Positions 26,187-35,584 of a stretch of 64,000 nt of DNA are shown in pieces (positions within the stretch are counted from its first letter, which is position 1; every line of letters begins with the position of its first letter). Source of the stretch: Actinomycetes bacterium. GTDB lineage: Bacteria > Actinomycetota > Actinomycetes > Propionibacteriales > Propionibacteriaceae. The notes beneath the pieces were generated by a model. It saw only the letters and a list, made by a program, of their open reading frames with translations. It made no database searches and was not told the DNA's origin. The stretch spans positions 34,779 to 98,778 of the forward strand of contig JAEXAS010000018.1 in NCBI GenBank assembly GCA_023458095.1. Reading direction: 5' to 3'. The translations under genes and the position numbers were made by a program.

Positions 26187-28688
26187 GTGGAGAATGACAG
26201 CTACCTAACCGCAGTCGAACTGGTTTCCAAAATCCAAGCGGAGATCCGATCTTCGGGGGCACCAGTCATGGCGCAGTTGGTCGCCAATGGCGTCCGCGGC
26301 GACTCGCGAGTCATCAAATCGGCCCGGGCCGCTATGGATCTCGGCTTTGCGACGATCTTGCTCGGCATAACCGTGGAGGACACCCCCGAATCGCTAGTGA
26401 TCGACGGAGTCCCGGTGATCCTGGTTCCACTGCGGGCCAAGGCCAGCGTGCGAGACATGGCCAAACAGTGGGGACGGCGCACCACCGCCACGAAGGCGCT
26501 GCGCATCAGCCGCAGGGCGCGCAATCAGGTCGTGGGCCGTAAAGGTCCCTCCGCGCGCCAAAGCGAGCCCGCAATGCCACCGTGGAGCAAATCCCGGCAG
26601 AAGACTCTGCACATCAATGTGGCCTTCGTCGAGGTCCTTGAGGCATTGCAGCCGTCGATCATTCATGTTCACGACACAGCCCCACTGCCAAGCGCCATTG
26701 CCTATTCTTCACGACGCAGGCTCAGCGGAAAGCACACCCGGGTCATCTACGACTCGCACGAATGCAATCCGAAACTGGCGAAGTCTTATCCGGACGTTTC
26801 CACTTTCACCGCCGCTTTGGAGATCGAGAAGCGCTACATCCGCGACGCCGACCAGGTGATCACGGTCAGCGACGAGATCGCCGACCTGCTGCACCACACC
26901 TACCGCCTGCAGAATCGTCCTCGGGTGGTCACCAATGCCCCCACCGAAGTCATCTCCAGCAGCGACGTCAACCTGCGCCGCACGGTCGGCCTGGCCGACG
27001 ATGTGCCGCTGGCGGTGTATTCGGGGTGGATCGACAAGGAACGCGGCCTGGACACCATGATCCGCGCTCTGGCCGATGTGCCCCGCCTGCACCTGGCCAT
27101 CGTGTGCAATCCCGCCAAGCCGGCCGTCGCTCGCGTGGTGCGCCTGGCCCGGCTCGCCGGAGTGGCCGACCGCGTCCACCTGGCGCCGTATGTCCTGCCC
27201 AGCGAGGTCACCAAGTACCTCTCCTCGGCAGATATCGGACTGATTCCCCGCAAAGCCGGGGGGCACCTGGACCTCTCGCTACCGACGAAGTACCGCGAAT
27301 ACCTGCACGCCCATCTGCCGCTGATCGTCAGCACGAACAAGGCCATGGCCGACGCTGTGGAGAGCACCGGTGTGGGCGAGGTCTTTGCCGCGTCCCGCCC
27401 CGCTGAGCTGGTGACCGCACTCACTCGGGTCATGGAGGATCCACAGCGCTACCGGGCGGCTATCACCCCCGAACTCCTGCACATCCATAGCTGGGAAGCG
27501 CAGACCGAGATTCTGGGCGAGATCTACCTCGCGATTGCCCCCAAGGCACCGCGGAGCGGGGAGGCCACCCCCGACGTCGTCACTTCGTTGCGCAGCCTCA
27601 GTGGGGATCGATTCCACGAGGAATCCGAATCGCTGACCACTTTCGGTGACTGGAGCCTCGCCGGCCATGCGCTGGCCATCGGTCGCGCGAACAGCGCAGG
27701 CCAGGGTTACCAGTGGGCCGAGGCGACCAAGCGCGAGTTCGGAATTCTCGCCGCCAGCTACGGACCCCGCCGCCTGACCAGCCACAAACCGCACCGGGTC
27801 GCTCCGAAGGACCCCACCAACCTCGACTTGGCGGCCGCCGATCTCGCCTGGATGATCGACAATCACACCCACGTCCTGATCGACGGGTACCGCGAGTTGT
27901 TCGGAACCCTGTTCCATGAGAACCTTCCCGAGGAGATCAGCTTCCTGCGCGGCCACGGGGTACGGATCGCCCTAGCGGCCCACGGCTCCGAGGTTCGCGA
28001 CCCTGACGCCCACGTCGAGTGGTTCCCAGAGTCGTTCTTCAACTACGTCGATCGCGACTGGCGCGAATTGCTGGGCTCGATCGCGGCAAAGAATCGCCGT
28101 ATCGCCGCCGAGTTCGACGGGCCATTGTTCGTGTCCACACCAGATTTGCGCAGTGACATTCCCAACGCCACCTGGCTCCCGGTCACCATCGACTACAAGG
28201 ATTGGGCTGCTGTGCCCACCGCGGAACCGCGGAAGGTACCCCGGGTTCTGCACCGCCCCAGCCACCTTCGCCCGGTGAAGGGGACCGAGACGATCGTCCC
28301 GGTTCTGCAGCGGCTCCATGATCGCGGCGTCATCGAATACCTTCCCGACCACGGCCTGATCGCCGCCGGCGAGATGCGCGACCAGGTGGCTGGCTGCGAC
28401 ATCGTCGTCGACCAGATCCGAACCGGGAGCTATGGCGTCGCCGCCGTCGAGGCGATGGCAGCCGGTCGAGTCGTGGTCGGCAATCTCCACCCCGAGGTAC
28501 GCAGCTTCGTTGATGGCGACATTCCCATCGTCGATGCACCCCCGCAAGACCTTGAGGCCGTGATCGTCAGCCTCGCGGAGGACCCGCAGCGATGCCAGAA
28601 CATCAGCGAAGCCGGCCGCCAGTACGCGGCGAAATGGCATTCCGGTAGCGCGGCGGCGCAAGCCCTGAAGGACTTCCTGCGTAGCTGA
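26187..28688 (+). CDS. Double-domain glycosyltransferase A
   Basis: An 833-residue protein with two GT-B-like modules. The first (residues about 25-460) has HVHDTAPLPSAIAY, VIYDSHECNPK, VYSGWIDKERGLDTMIRAL and DIGLIPRKAGGHLDLSLPTK, typical of GT4. The second (about 500-833) has FVSTPDLRSDIPNATWLPV, HRPSHLRPVKGTE and the donor-site patch YGVAAVEAMAAGRVVVGNL. I chose GTG 26187 because it gives exactly the length of the following paralog and the N-termini then align. AAGGGA lies 11 bases upstream. It probably adds two sugars to the surface glycan. The substrates are unknown. Confidence 0.75.
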   Translation: MENDSYLTAVELVSKIQAEIRSSGAPVMAQLVANGVRGDSRVIKSARAAMDLGFATILLGITVEDTPESLVIDGVPVILVPLRAKASVRDMAKQWGRRTTATKALRISRRARNQVVGRKGPSARQSEPAMPPWSKSRQKTLHINVAFVEVLEALQPSIIHVHDTAPLPSAIAYSSRRRLSGKHTRVIYDSHECNPKLAKSYPDVSTFTAALEIEKRYIRDADQVITVSDEIADLLHHTYRLQNRPRVVTNAPTEVISSSDVNLRRTVGLADDVPLAVYSGWIDKERGLDTMIRALADVPRLHLAIVCNPAKPAVARVVRLARLAGVADRVHLAPYVLPSEVTKYLSSADIGLIPRKAGGHLDLSLPTKYREYLHAHLPLIVSTNKAMADAVESTGVGEVFAASRPAELVTALTRVMEDPQRYRAAITPELLHIHSWEAQTEILGEIYLAIAPKAPRSGEATPDVVTSLRSLSGDRFHEESESLTTFGDWSLAGHALAIGRANSAGQGYQWAEATKREFGILAASYGPRRLTSHKPHRVAPKDPTNLDLAAADLAWMIDNHTHVLIDGYRELFGTLFHENLPEEISFLRGHGVRIALAAHGSEVRDPDAHVEWFPESFFNYVDRDWRELLGSIAAKNRRIAAEFDGPLFVSTPDLRSDIPNATWLPVTIDYKDWAAVPTAEPRKVPRVLHRPSHLRPVKGTETIVPVLQRLHDRGVIEYLPDHGLIAAGEMRDQVAGCDIVVDQIRTGSYGVAAVEAMAAGRVVVGNLHPEVRSFVDGDIPIVDAPPQDLEAVIVSLAEDPQRCQNISEAGRQYAAKWHSGSAAAQALKDFLRS

Positions 28689-28819
28689 TCCGGCTTCGCT
28701 TCAGCCCGCGTCCAGACTCGCATGTGCCTGGTGGACCGTCTATGATCCAGCTTGTTCACTAGGCGCCCCGAGATCGAGAAATGCCCTCGCGGCGACATCT
28801 TCATGGGAGGCGCTCCACC

Positions 28820-31321
28820 ATGGTCCGAGGGCAGGATCCGCAGGTGGTGAAGGTCCTCAACCAGGCCCGGATCGCCGCACGGAAGTCGGACAACCCGGTC
28901 TTCGTCCATCTCGTCAACAACGGTGTGGTCGGCGACTCGCGCGTCATCAAGGCAGCCGAGGTCTCCCGCTCACTCGGCTTCCCGACCGTCATCTTGGGGA
29001 TCACCCGAGACGACCAGCCGCAAGGACTGTCCGTGGAGGGTTCGGTCGCCGTCCTAGTGCCCTTCTTCCCCAAACAACGCCTCGGCGTCTCCATTCAGAA
29101 GTGGCGCCGCCGGATCATTCCGATCATGGCACTACGAGTGCTCAAACGCGCCCGAAATGCCGTGCGTCATCGCCCCGGCCCACCTTGGCGCCAGCGGGAG
29201 CGAAGCCGCCCCGAATGGTCCAAGGACCGCAACCACAATCTGCGCATGAGCGTGTCCTTCGCCGAGGCCTTGGAGGCTTTGGCGCCGACGATCATTCATG
29301 TCCACGATGCACAGCCTTTGCCCGCAGCCGTGGCCTACGCCTCGGCCAGCCGCCTGCGCGGCCGTCCGGTGCGAGTGGTCTACGACGCCCACGAGTGCAT
29401 CCCCGTGCAGGCCAAGGTGTTTGCCGATCTGCCCTTCCATCGCACCCGGGCGGTGATCGAGCGCACCTACATTCGCGACGTCGATCAGGTCCTCACCGTC
29501 AGTGACCAGATCGCCGATTTGCTCCAGCGAACCTACAAGCTGCCGGTCCGTCCCGGGGTGGTGACGAATGCCCCGGTTGCCCAACGCGCGACCGACGCTC
29601 CGGTGCTCCGCGAACGGATCGGACTTGCCGCCGAAGTGCCGCTGGCCGTGTATTCGGGCTGGGTGGCGGATATCCGCGGGGTGGACGATGCGGTCGCAGC
29701 GCTGGCCCACCTCCCCGAGTTGCATCTCGCTGTGGTCACCGACACGACGAAGCGAAATGCCGCGACGCTCACTCGGCTGGCACGCCGATTCGGGGTCTTG
29801 GACCGGGTGCATTTCACCGACTATGTCTTGCCGAGCCAGGTGACGGCCTACCTGGCTTCGGCCGATATCGGGCTGATCCCGCTCAAGAAGGGTCGTCACT
29901 TCGACCTGTCCTTGCCCACCAAGTACCGCGAATACCTGCACGCCGGGCTGCCCTTGGTGGTGAGCTCGAATGAGGCGATGGCCACCGAGACCCAGCGCAC
30001 CGGCGTGGGTGAGGTGTTCGATTCTGGTTCCGTTCCCGAACTGGTCGAGGCCCTCACCAAGGTCCTCGCCGATCCGCAGCGCTATCGGGACGCGATCACC
30101 CCCGAGGTCCTGGAGCAGAACAGCTGGGAAGCCCAGACCGCCGTCCTCAAAGAGCACTACCTGGCCCTCAGCCCGACCCCGCCGCGCCGTGATGACAGTT
30201 CAGCCCTCACCCAAACCCTGCGCGATCAACTTCAGGACCACTTCACCGAGGACGGCCAGGCCGCCCGATCCGAAGCCGCTCCGGACATCCCAGGGATCTC
30301 CCTGCTCATCGGGCGGGCCAACTATGCCGGCCAGGCCTACCACTGGAGTGAAGCCGCCGGCGCCGCCTTCGGAATCGCCTCGAGCAGCCTTGGCTCTGAA
30401 TCCTCGATCTGCCATGCTCCGCATCGCCTGACCCTCACGGATCACCGCGATCTGGCCCGGGCCTGCGAGGAACTGCAGTGGGTCGTCAATAACCACACCC
30501 ACGTATTGATCGATGCCTTCCTACGACTCTTCGGCGACTTGCTCGGCGACGATGTGGGCAACGAGATCGCGGTGCTTCGACACCATGGCCTTCGCCTGGG
30601 TCTGATCGCCCACGGCAGCGAGATCCGAGATCCCGCCGCTCACCAGCAATGGCTGCCAGAGTCCTACTTCGGCGTGGCCCCCCGCGACTGGGTGGCGAAG
30701 ATGACCACCTTCACTGCCCGCAACAAGCAGTCCGCCGACCGCTTCGACGGGCCGCTGTTCGTGTCCACCCCAGATCTGCTCAACGATCTACCGCAGGCCA
30801 CCTGGCTACCGCTGGTGATCGACTACGAACAATGGGGGTCACTGCCCGAATCGGAGCAGCGCCCGGTTCCTCGCGTCCTGCATCGACCCAGCCGTACGGT
30901 GCCTCCCATCAAAGGCTCCGAGGTCATCGTTCCGGTGCTCGAGCGTCTCCATGAGCGCGGAATCATCGACTACATCAGCGATCCGGGAACCGTCGCCGCT
31001 GCCGATATGCCCGCCCTCCTCGCGCAATGCGACATTGTGGTCGATCAGATCAGGACCGGTTCCTATGGGGTCGCCGCCGCCGAAGGCATGGCCGCCGGAC
31101 GGGTCGTGGTCGGCAACGTCCACCCGCAGGTGCGCGAGTTCGTCGGTGACGAGATTCCTATCGTGGACGGCTCCCCTGAGAATTTCGAGGCGGCGATCAT
31201 CGCCCTAGCCGAGGACCCCGAACGGCGAGCTCGCCTGAGCGAACTCGGGCGGCGCTATGCCCAGAAGTGGCATTCCGGGGCCGCAGCAGCCGAGGCGCTG
31301 AGCAGCTTCCTGCGCGGTTGA
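28820..31321 (+). CDS. Double-domain glycosyltransferase B, tandem paralog
   Basis: Also 833 residues and collinear with the preceding gene along its whole length: HVHDAQPLPAAVAYASASR, VVYDAHECIPVQAK, VYSGWVADIRGVDDAVAAL, DIGLIPLKKGRHFDLSLPTK, then FVSTPDLLNDLPQATWLPL and YGVAAAEGMAAGRVVVGNV. The start is ATG 28820 with GGGAGG nine bases upstream. The two genes clearly come from a tandem duplication with enough divergence to suggest different sugar specificity. It may be in one transcription unit with gene A (131-bp gap). Confidence 0.75.
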   Translation: MVRGQDPQVVKVLNQARIAARKSDNPVFVHLVNNGVVGDSRVIKAAEVSRSLGFPTVILGITRDDQPQGLSVEGSVAVLVPFFPKQRLGVSIQKWRRRIIPIMALRVLKRARNAVRHRPGPPWRQRERSRPEWSKDRNHNLRMSVSFAEALEALAPTIIHVHDAQPLPAAVAYASASRLRGRPVRVVYDAHECIPVQAKVFADLPFHRTRAVIERTYIRDVDQVLTVSDQIADLLQRTYKLPVRPGVVTNAPVAQRATDAPVLRERIGLAAEVPLAVYSGWVADIRGVDDAVAALAHLPELHLAVVTDTTKRNAATLTRLARRFGVLDRVHFTDYVLPSQVTAYLASADIGLIPLKKGRHFDLSLPTKYREYLHAGLPLVVSSNEAMATETQRTGVGEVFDSGSVPELVEALTKVLADPQRYRDAITPEVLEQNSWEAQTAVLKEHYLALSPTPPRRDDSSALTQTLRDQLQDHFTEDGQAARSEAAPDIPGISLLIGRANYAGQAYHWSEAAGAAFGIASSSLGSESSICHAPHRLTLTDHRDLARACEELQWVVNNHTHVLIDAFLRLFGDLLGDDVGNEIAVLRHHGLRLGLIAHGSEIRDPAAHQQWLPESYFGVAPRDWVAKMTTFTARNKQSADRFDGPLFVSTPDLLNDLPQATWLPLVIDYEQWGSLPESEQRPVPRVLHRPSRTVPPIKGSEVIVPVLERLHERGIIDYISDPGTVAAADMPALLAQCDIVVDQIRTGSYGVAAAEGMAAGRVVVGNVHPQVREFVGDEIPIVDGSPENFEAAIIALAEDPERRARLSELGRRYAQKWHSGAAAAEALSSFLRG

Positions 31322-31448
31322 TGTCGGGCACCGCCACTCCTGCGCGCCATGACAGCCATCCTCGGCACGGGCGCTAAAGGCACACAGCCGATGCCGATAT
31401 CCTTGGCACGTTTGGTCAACGATGGTGTTTGTGAAGGAAGGTAGCCAC

Positions 31449-32738
31449 ATGCGAGTTTCGGTCGTCGGTCTAGGAAAGATCGGGCTTCCTCTGGCCGTGC
31501 AATACGCGGCGAGCGGTCACCAGGTCACCGGCATCGACGTCAATGCCGATGTCGTGGCCACCGTGAACGCCGGCGCGGAGCCGTTCCCCGGTGAGTTCCA
31601 GCTCGCCGAGAAGCTTGCCGCGGCGGTTGCCCAAGGACACATCACCGCCACCACTGACTACGCCGAGGCGATCCCCGACAGCGATGTCGTCGTCGTGGTG
31701 GTGCCCCTGCTGGTCGATGCCGACTACGTGCCCGATTTCAAGTACCTGGACGCCGCGACCCGCTCCCTGGCCCAGCACCTCACCGCGGGCACGCTGGTCA
31801 GCTACGAGACCACCTTGCCGATCGGAACCACGCGCACGCGCTGGCGTCCGATGATCGAAGAGGGCTCCGGGCTGAGCGAGGGCACCGACTTCCACCTGGT
31901 CTTCTCCCCGGAGCGGGTGCTCACCGGGCGGGTCTTCCAAGACCTGCGCCGCTACCCCAAGCTCATCGGCGGGCTGAGCGAGGCTGGTGCAGCCCGGGCT
32001 CGCGAGTTCTACGAGGCGGTGCTGCAGTTCGATCCCCGCGATGACCTACCTCGGCCCAACGGTGTGTGGGATCTGGGCAGCGCCGAAGCCTCGGAGTTCG
32101 CGAAGCTGGCCGAGACCACCTACCGCGATGTGAATATCGGTCTGGCCAACGAGTTCGCCAAGGCCGCCGACCGGTTCAATGTCGACATCTACGCGGTGAT
32201 CGACGCCTGCAACTCCCAGCCCTACAGTCACATCCACCGGCCCGGCATCGCCGTGGGCGGGCACTGCATCCCGGTCTACCCGCGGCTGTACCTGCACAAC
32301 GACCCGGAGGCCACCGTGGTTCAGGCCGCTCGTCTGGCCAATGAGACCATGCCCGGCTATGCCTGCGACCTGGTTCAGGCCGGCCTGGAGGGATCGCTGG
32401 CCGGCCGTACTGTGGTCGTGCTCGGCGCTGCCTACCGCGGTGAGGTGAAGGAGACCGCGGTCTCCGGCGTCTTCCCCGTGGTCCGCGACCTCACCGCCCG
32501 CGGAGCCACCGCCTATGTCCACGACCCGCTGTTCTCTGATGCGGAATTGCTCCGGCTCGGCCTGACCCCCTACCCGGCCGGCACCGCGGTGGATGCTGCG
32601 ATCCTGCAGGCCGACCACGCCATCTACAACGAGTGGGGCCCCGCAGAGCTGCCCGGCATCAAGGTCCTGATGGACGGCCGCAATGTGACCGATCCGGCGA
32701 ACTGGCCGGGAGTGACCCGACTGGTGATCGGCAACTAG
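31449..32738 (+). CDS. UDP-N-acetyl-sugar 6-dehydrogenase (WecC/WbpA type)
   Basis: A 429-residue nucleotide-sugar dehydrogenase. VSVVGLGKIGLPLAVQYA is the NAD-binding loop. VSYETTLPIGTTRT, FSPERVLTGRVFQDL and the active-site Cys in AVGGHCIPVYPRLYL mark the family that oxidises UDP-GlcNAc or UDP-ManNAc to the uronic acid. With the 3-dehydrogenase, aminotransferase and acetyltransferase next door, a WbpA-like role (UDP-GlcNAc to UDP-GlcNAcA) is likely. WecC-like use of UDP-ManNAc is the alternative. ATG 31449 has AAGGAAGG seven bases upstream. Confidence 0.85.
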   Translation: MRVSVVGLGKIGLPLAVQYAASGHQVTGIDVNADVVATVNAGAEPFPGEFQLAEKLAAAVAQGHITATTDYAEAIPDSDVVVVVVPLLVDADYVPDFKYLDAATRSLAQHLTAGTLVSYETTLPIGTTRTRWRPMIEEGSGLSEGTDFHLVFSPERVLTGRVFQDLRRYPKLIGGLSEAGAARAREFYEAVLQFDPRDDLPRPNGVWDLGSAEASEFAKLAETTYRDVNIGLANEFAKAADRFNVDIYAVIDACNSQPYSHIHRPGIAVGGHCIPVYPRLYLHNDPEATVVQAARLANETMPGYACDLVQAGLEGSLAGRTVVVLGAAYRGEVKETAVSGVFPVVRDLTARGATAYVHDPLFSDAELLRLGLTPYPAGTAVDAAILQADHAIYNEWGPAELPGIKVLMDGRNVTDPANWPGVTRLVIGN

Positions 32739-32752
32739 TTCCTCAACGACAG

Positions 32753-32787
32753 ACGGCGGCGAACCCTGGTGGGGTTCGCCGCCGTCG
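32753..32787. terminator. Bidirectional hairpin terminator
   Basis: A perfect 15-bp inverted repeat (GACGGCGGCGAACCC and its complement) with a five-base loop sits between the convergent 6-dehydrogenase and 3-dehydrogenase genes and fills most of the 58-bp gap. Confidence 0.8.
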
Positions 32788-32796
32788 TCGTTGGAG

Positions 32797-33783
32797 TCAG
32801 AGTTGAATGGTCTGCGAGGTGCGCGCTGATTCCAGGGCGGCCTCGGCCACCATCAGCGTCTTCACGCCGTCTTCGAGACTGACCGCATCGTTTCGGATGC
32901 CAAGCACCGCATCGCGGAAGGCTTCGTTCTCCGCCTTCAACGGCTCGAAGCTCTTGATCGCGTAGCGGGTCATGTCGCCCTCGGTGACACCCCGGAACTG
33001 ACGCAACGTTTCCCAATCGCTGTCCATCGAGCCGTTGGCCCAGAAGGTCAAGGAAACCTCAGCGGTGTCGGCGACCAGAGCACCGGCAACACCGGTGACG
33101 ATGGTGCGACGCACCTTGCGCGGGCTCAGCCAGTCGACCAGATGGTTGACCAGCACCTTGTTTTCCAGCATCGCGGTGATGCTGACCATGTCCTCATGCT
33201 CACGACCGGCCCGGTAGGCGGTGTGGGCGGCGACGGTGGTGTAGTCGCTACCAGCGATCCACTGAGCGGTATTGATGTCGTGGGTGGCCAGATCCTTCAC
33301 CACACCGACATCGGCGATGCGGTTCGGGAAGGGGTTGTGCCGATCAGTGGAGACTTGGTAGATCTCGCCCAAGGCGCCGGCTTGGATGCGCTTGCGCATC
33401 TCGGCCACCGCCGGGTTGAAACGCTCGACATGTCCCACGCAGGCGAAGACACCGGCACTGCTGAACGCGGCCTGCACCTTCTTGGCGGCCTCGACCGAGG
33501 CAGCCACCGGCTTCTCGATCATGGTGGCCACACCAGCGCCGGCCAGCGCCACTGCGACTTCCTCGTGGTAGGCGGTGGGAACGGCAACCACGGCCATGTC
33601 GATCTTCGCCGCGATCAGATCCTCCACATTGCGCCCGACCTCGAACCCCGGGGCGGCGCCGAACCGGTCGCCTCCCGGATCGGCGACGGCCACCAAGTCG
33701 ACGCCATCGAGTTCACGAAGCACCCGGGCGTGGTGGCGCCCCATGGCGCCAATGCCGATTACGCCAGCTCGCAGATTCGCCAT
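32797..33783 (-). CDS. Gfo/Idh/MocA oxidoreductase, probable UDP-sugar 3-dehydrogenase
   Basis: A 328-residue protein with the Rossmann start RAGVIGIGAMGRHHARVLRE, the family lysine motif MIEKPVA near residue 92, and GVVKDLATHDINTAQWI later on. The gene next to it encodes a DegT/DnrJ aminotransferase followed by a hexapeptide acetyltransferase, which is the WbpB-WbpE-WbpD (WlbA-type) order for oxidising C3 of UDP-GlcNAcA, aminating it and acetylating it. It is three bases from the aminotransferase stop and is the last gene of this minus-strand operon. The specificity is inferred from context. Confidence 0.8.
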   Translation of the reverse strand: MANLRAGVIGIGAMGRHHARVLRELDGVDLVAVADPGGDRFGAAPGFEVGRNVEDLIAAKIDMAVVAVPTAYHEEVAVALAGAGVATMIEKPVAASVEAAKKVQAAFSSAGVFACVGHVERFNPAVAEMRKRIQAGALGEIYQVSTDRHNPFPNRIADVGVVKDLATHDINTAQWIAGSDYTTVAAHTAYRAGREHEDMVSITAMLENKVLVNHLVDWLSPRKVRRTIVTGVAGALVADTAEVSLTFWANGSMDSDWETLRQFRGVTEGDMTRYAIKSFEPLKAENEAFRDAVLGIRNDAVSLEDGVKTLMVAEAALESARTSQTIQL

Positions 33784-33786
33784 GGC

Positions 33787-34887
33787 TCAGGCCCCCGCTT
33801 TCGCGACGGCGTTGACCGCTTCGACGATGCGGGTCAGATCGGCCTCAGTGAGGGAGGGGTGCACCGGCAGCGAGATCACTTCAGCCGCGGCGGCTTCGGT
33901 GGCAGGCAGGTCAAGCCCCGGCGCGAAGTGTTTCAGCGACGGCAGCCGGTGGTTGGGGATCGGGTAATACACCCCGGAGCCCACGGCGTACTCGTCATGC
34001 AGCGCGGTGACGAAACCGTCACGGTCTCCGCCGACGCGGATCGTGTACTGGTGGTAGACGTGGGTCGCACCGGAGCGCACCTTGGGAGTCACCACACCGG
34101 AGAGGTTGGCGTCGAGGAAGGCGGCATTGGCCTGACGGCTCGCCGTCCAGTCCGGCAGATGGCCCAACTGGACGCGCCCGATGGCGGCGTGCACGTCGGT
34201 CATGCGCAGGTTGAACCCGATGACCTCGTTCTCGTAGCGCTTCTCCATGCCTTGGTTGCGGTACAGCCGCACCTTGCGGGCCAGCTCCGGTGAGCTGGTG
34301 GACACCATGCCCCCCTCGCCGGAGGTCATGTTCTTGGTCGGGTAGAGCGAGAAGCCGCCGAAGACCCCGAAGCTGCCCACCGGCTTGCCGTCGATGGCCG
34401 CACCATGGGCCTGCGCCGCATCTTCGAACAGCACCAGGCCGAACTCCTCGGCCAGAGCGCCCAGAGCGCCCATATCGGCAGGATGGCCATACAGGTGCAC
34501 CGGCATGATCGCCTTGGTGCGCTCGGTGATGGCGGCCCGGACCGAGGCCGGATCCAGGCAGAAGTAGTCGGGTTCGATGTCGGCGAAGACCGGTGTGGCG
34601 CCGGTGAGCGCCACCGAGTTCGCGGTCGCCGCAAATGTGAAGCTGGGCACGATGACTTCATCCCCAGGGCCGATGCCTGCCGCCAACAGACCGACATGCA
34701 AAGCGGCCGTCCCGGACGAGACGGCCACACACTCGGTGCCTGCCACCAGTTGGGCGCTGAACTCTTCTTCGAACTTGGCGACCTCGGGGCCTTGCGCGAT
34801 CATGCCGCTGGCCAGCACTCGGTCAACCGCGGCGCGTTCTAGCTCTCCGACCAACGGTTTCGCGGCCGGAATCATTGCTGCACTCAC
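33787..34887 (-). CDS. DegT/DnrJ/EryC1 PLP-dependent aminotransferase
   Basis: A 366-residue nucleotide-sugar aminotransferase. FEEEFSAQLVAGTECVAVSS is the usual N-terminal region, and VLFEDAAQAHGA and SLYPTKNMTSGEGGM contain the PLP contacts and the Schiff-base lysine. The C-terminal RVGGDRDGF and VYYPIPNHRLP fit the family. In context it should transfer an amino group to the 3-keto-UDP-uronic acid made by the adjacent oxidoreductase (WbpE-like). It starts with GTG and overlaps the upstream acetyltransferase stop by four bases. Confidence 0.87.
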   Translation of the reverse strand: MSAAMIPAAKPLVGELERAAVDRVLASGMIAQGPEVAKFEEEFSAQLVAGTECVAVSSGTAALHVGLLAAGIGPGDEVIVPSFTFAATANSVALTGATPVFADIEPDYFCLDPASVRAAITERTKAIMPVHLYGHPADMGALGALAEEFGLVLFEDAAQAHGAAIDGKPVGSFGVFGGFSLYPTKNMTSGEGGMVSTSSPELARKVRLYRNQGMEKRYENEVIGFNLRMTDVHAAIGRVQLGHLPDWTASRQANAAFLDANLSGVVTPKVRSGATHVYHQYTIRVGGDRDGFVTALHDEYAVGSGVYYPIPNHRLPSLKHFAPGLDLPATEAAAAEVISLPVHPSLTEADLTRIVEAVNAVAKAGA

Positions 34888-35480
34888 TGTTCCACTTTCT
34901 CCAGTTTGTCTGAATCAGTCTGTCGATAGCGCTCGCCGGTGGCCGGGCAGACCCAGAAGCCATCCTCTTCACGCAGGGGGTGCCCCGCTGTGCCGACCCA
35001 GCCGAGTCGACGCGCCGGAACTCCGGCGACCAGGGCGTAATCAGGAACGTCTTTCACGACCACCGAACCGGCCGCAACCAGCGCCCAAGCCCCGATCGTC
35101 ACCGGAGCCACGCACGTGGACCGCGCACCGATCGACGCACCGGTCTTGATGGTGACTCCGACCGGTTCCCAGTCGTGGGCACTCTTCAAGGTGCCATCGG
35201 AGTTGATTGCACGCGGGTAGGTGTCATTGGTCAAAACGACGGCCGGTCCGATGAAGACGCCATCGGCCAACACGGCCGGTTCATAGACCAGCGCATAGTT
35301 CTGAACCTTGCAGTTATCGCCCATCTGAACTCCGGTGCCGATATAGGCGCCTCGTCCAATGATGCAGTTGGTCCCCATGACCACGTCTTCGCGAACCTGA
35401 GCCAGATGCCAGACCTTGCTGCCGTCGCCGATAGTCGCGCGGCTGTCAACATCTGCTCCGGGTGCCACATCGAAGCTCAA
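34884..35480 (-). CDS. Left-handed beta-helix N-acetyltransferase (WbpD-like)
   Basis: A protein of 198 residues built of hexapeptide repeats: ATIGDGSKVWHLAQVREDVV, MGTNCIIGRGAYIGTGVQMG, KIGASIGARSTCVAP-like stretches and VVVKDVPDYALVAGVPARRL at the end. Such LbH enzymes use acetyl-CoA to acetylate the new C3 amine. The start is probably TTG 35480, with GGAGG seven bases upstream, which gives a length near the family norm. The longer frame to 35570 has no comparable site. It is the first gene of the acetyltransferase-aminotransferase-dehydrogenase operon. Confidence 0.82.
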   Translation of the reverse strand: MSFDVAPGADVDSRATIGDGSKVWHLAQVREDVVMGTNCIIGRGAYIGTGVQMGDNCKVQNYALVYEPAVLADGVFIGPAVVLTNDTYPRAINSDGTLKSAHDWEPVGVTIKTGASIGARSTCVAPVTIGAWALVAAGSVVVKDVPDYALVAGVPARRLGWVGTAGHPLREEDGFWVCPATGERYRQTDSDKLEKVEQ

Positions 35481-35584
35481 GGACCCACCTCCGTCGTCGA
35501 AGTCGGGCTCTCGACGTCGGCCCGGCAATGGCGCGAACAGCCTATCAGCGCAGATGGCAAGGCCAAGCAATGCCTCATGCGCGC

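Noticed and set aside
24945..32738. Enterobacterial-common-antigen type locus (wecB/wecC)
   Set aside because: The presence of a 3-dehydrogenase, aminotransferase and acetyltransferase points to a diacetamido-uronic acid route, and other wec genes are missing.
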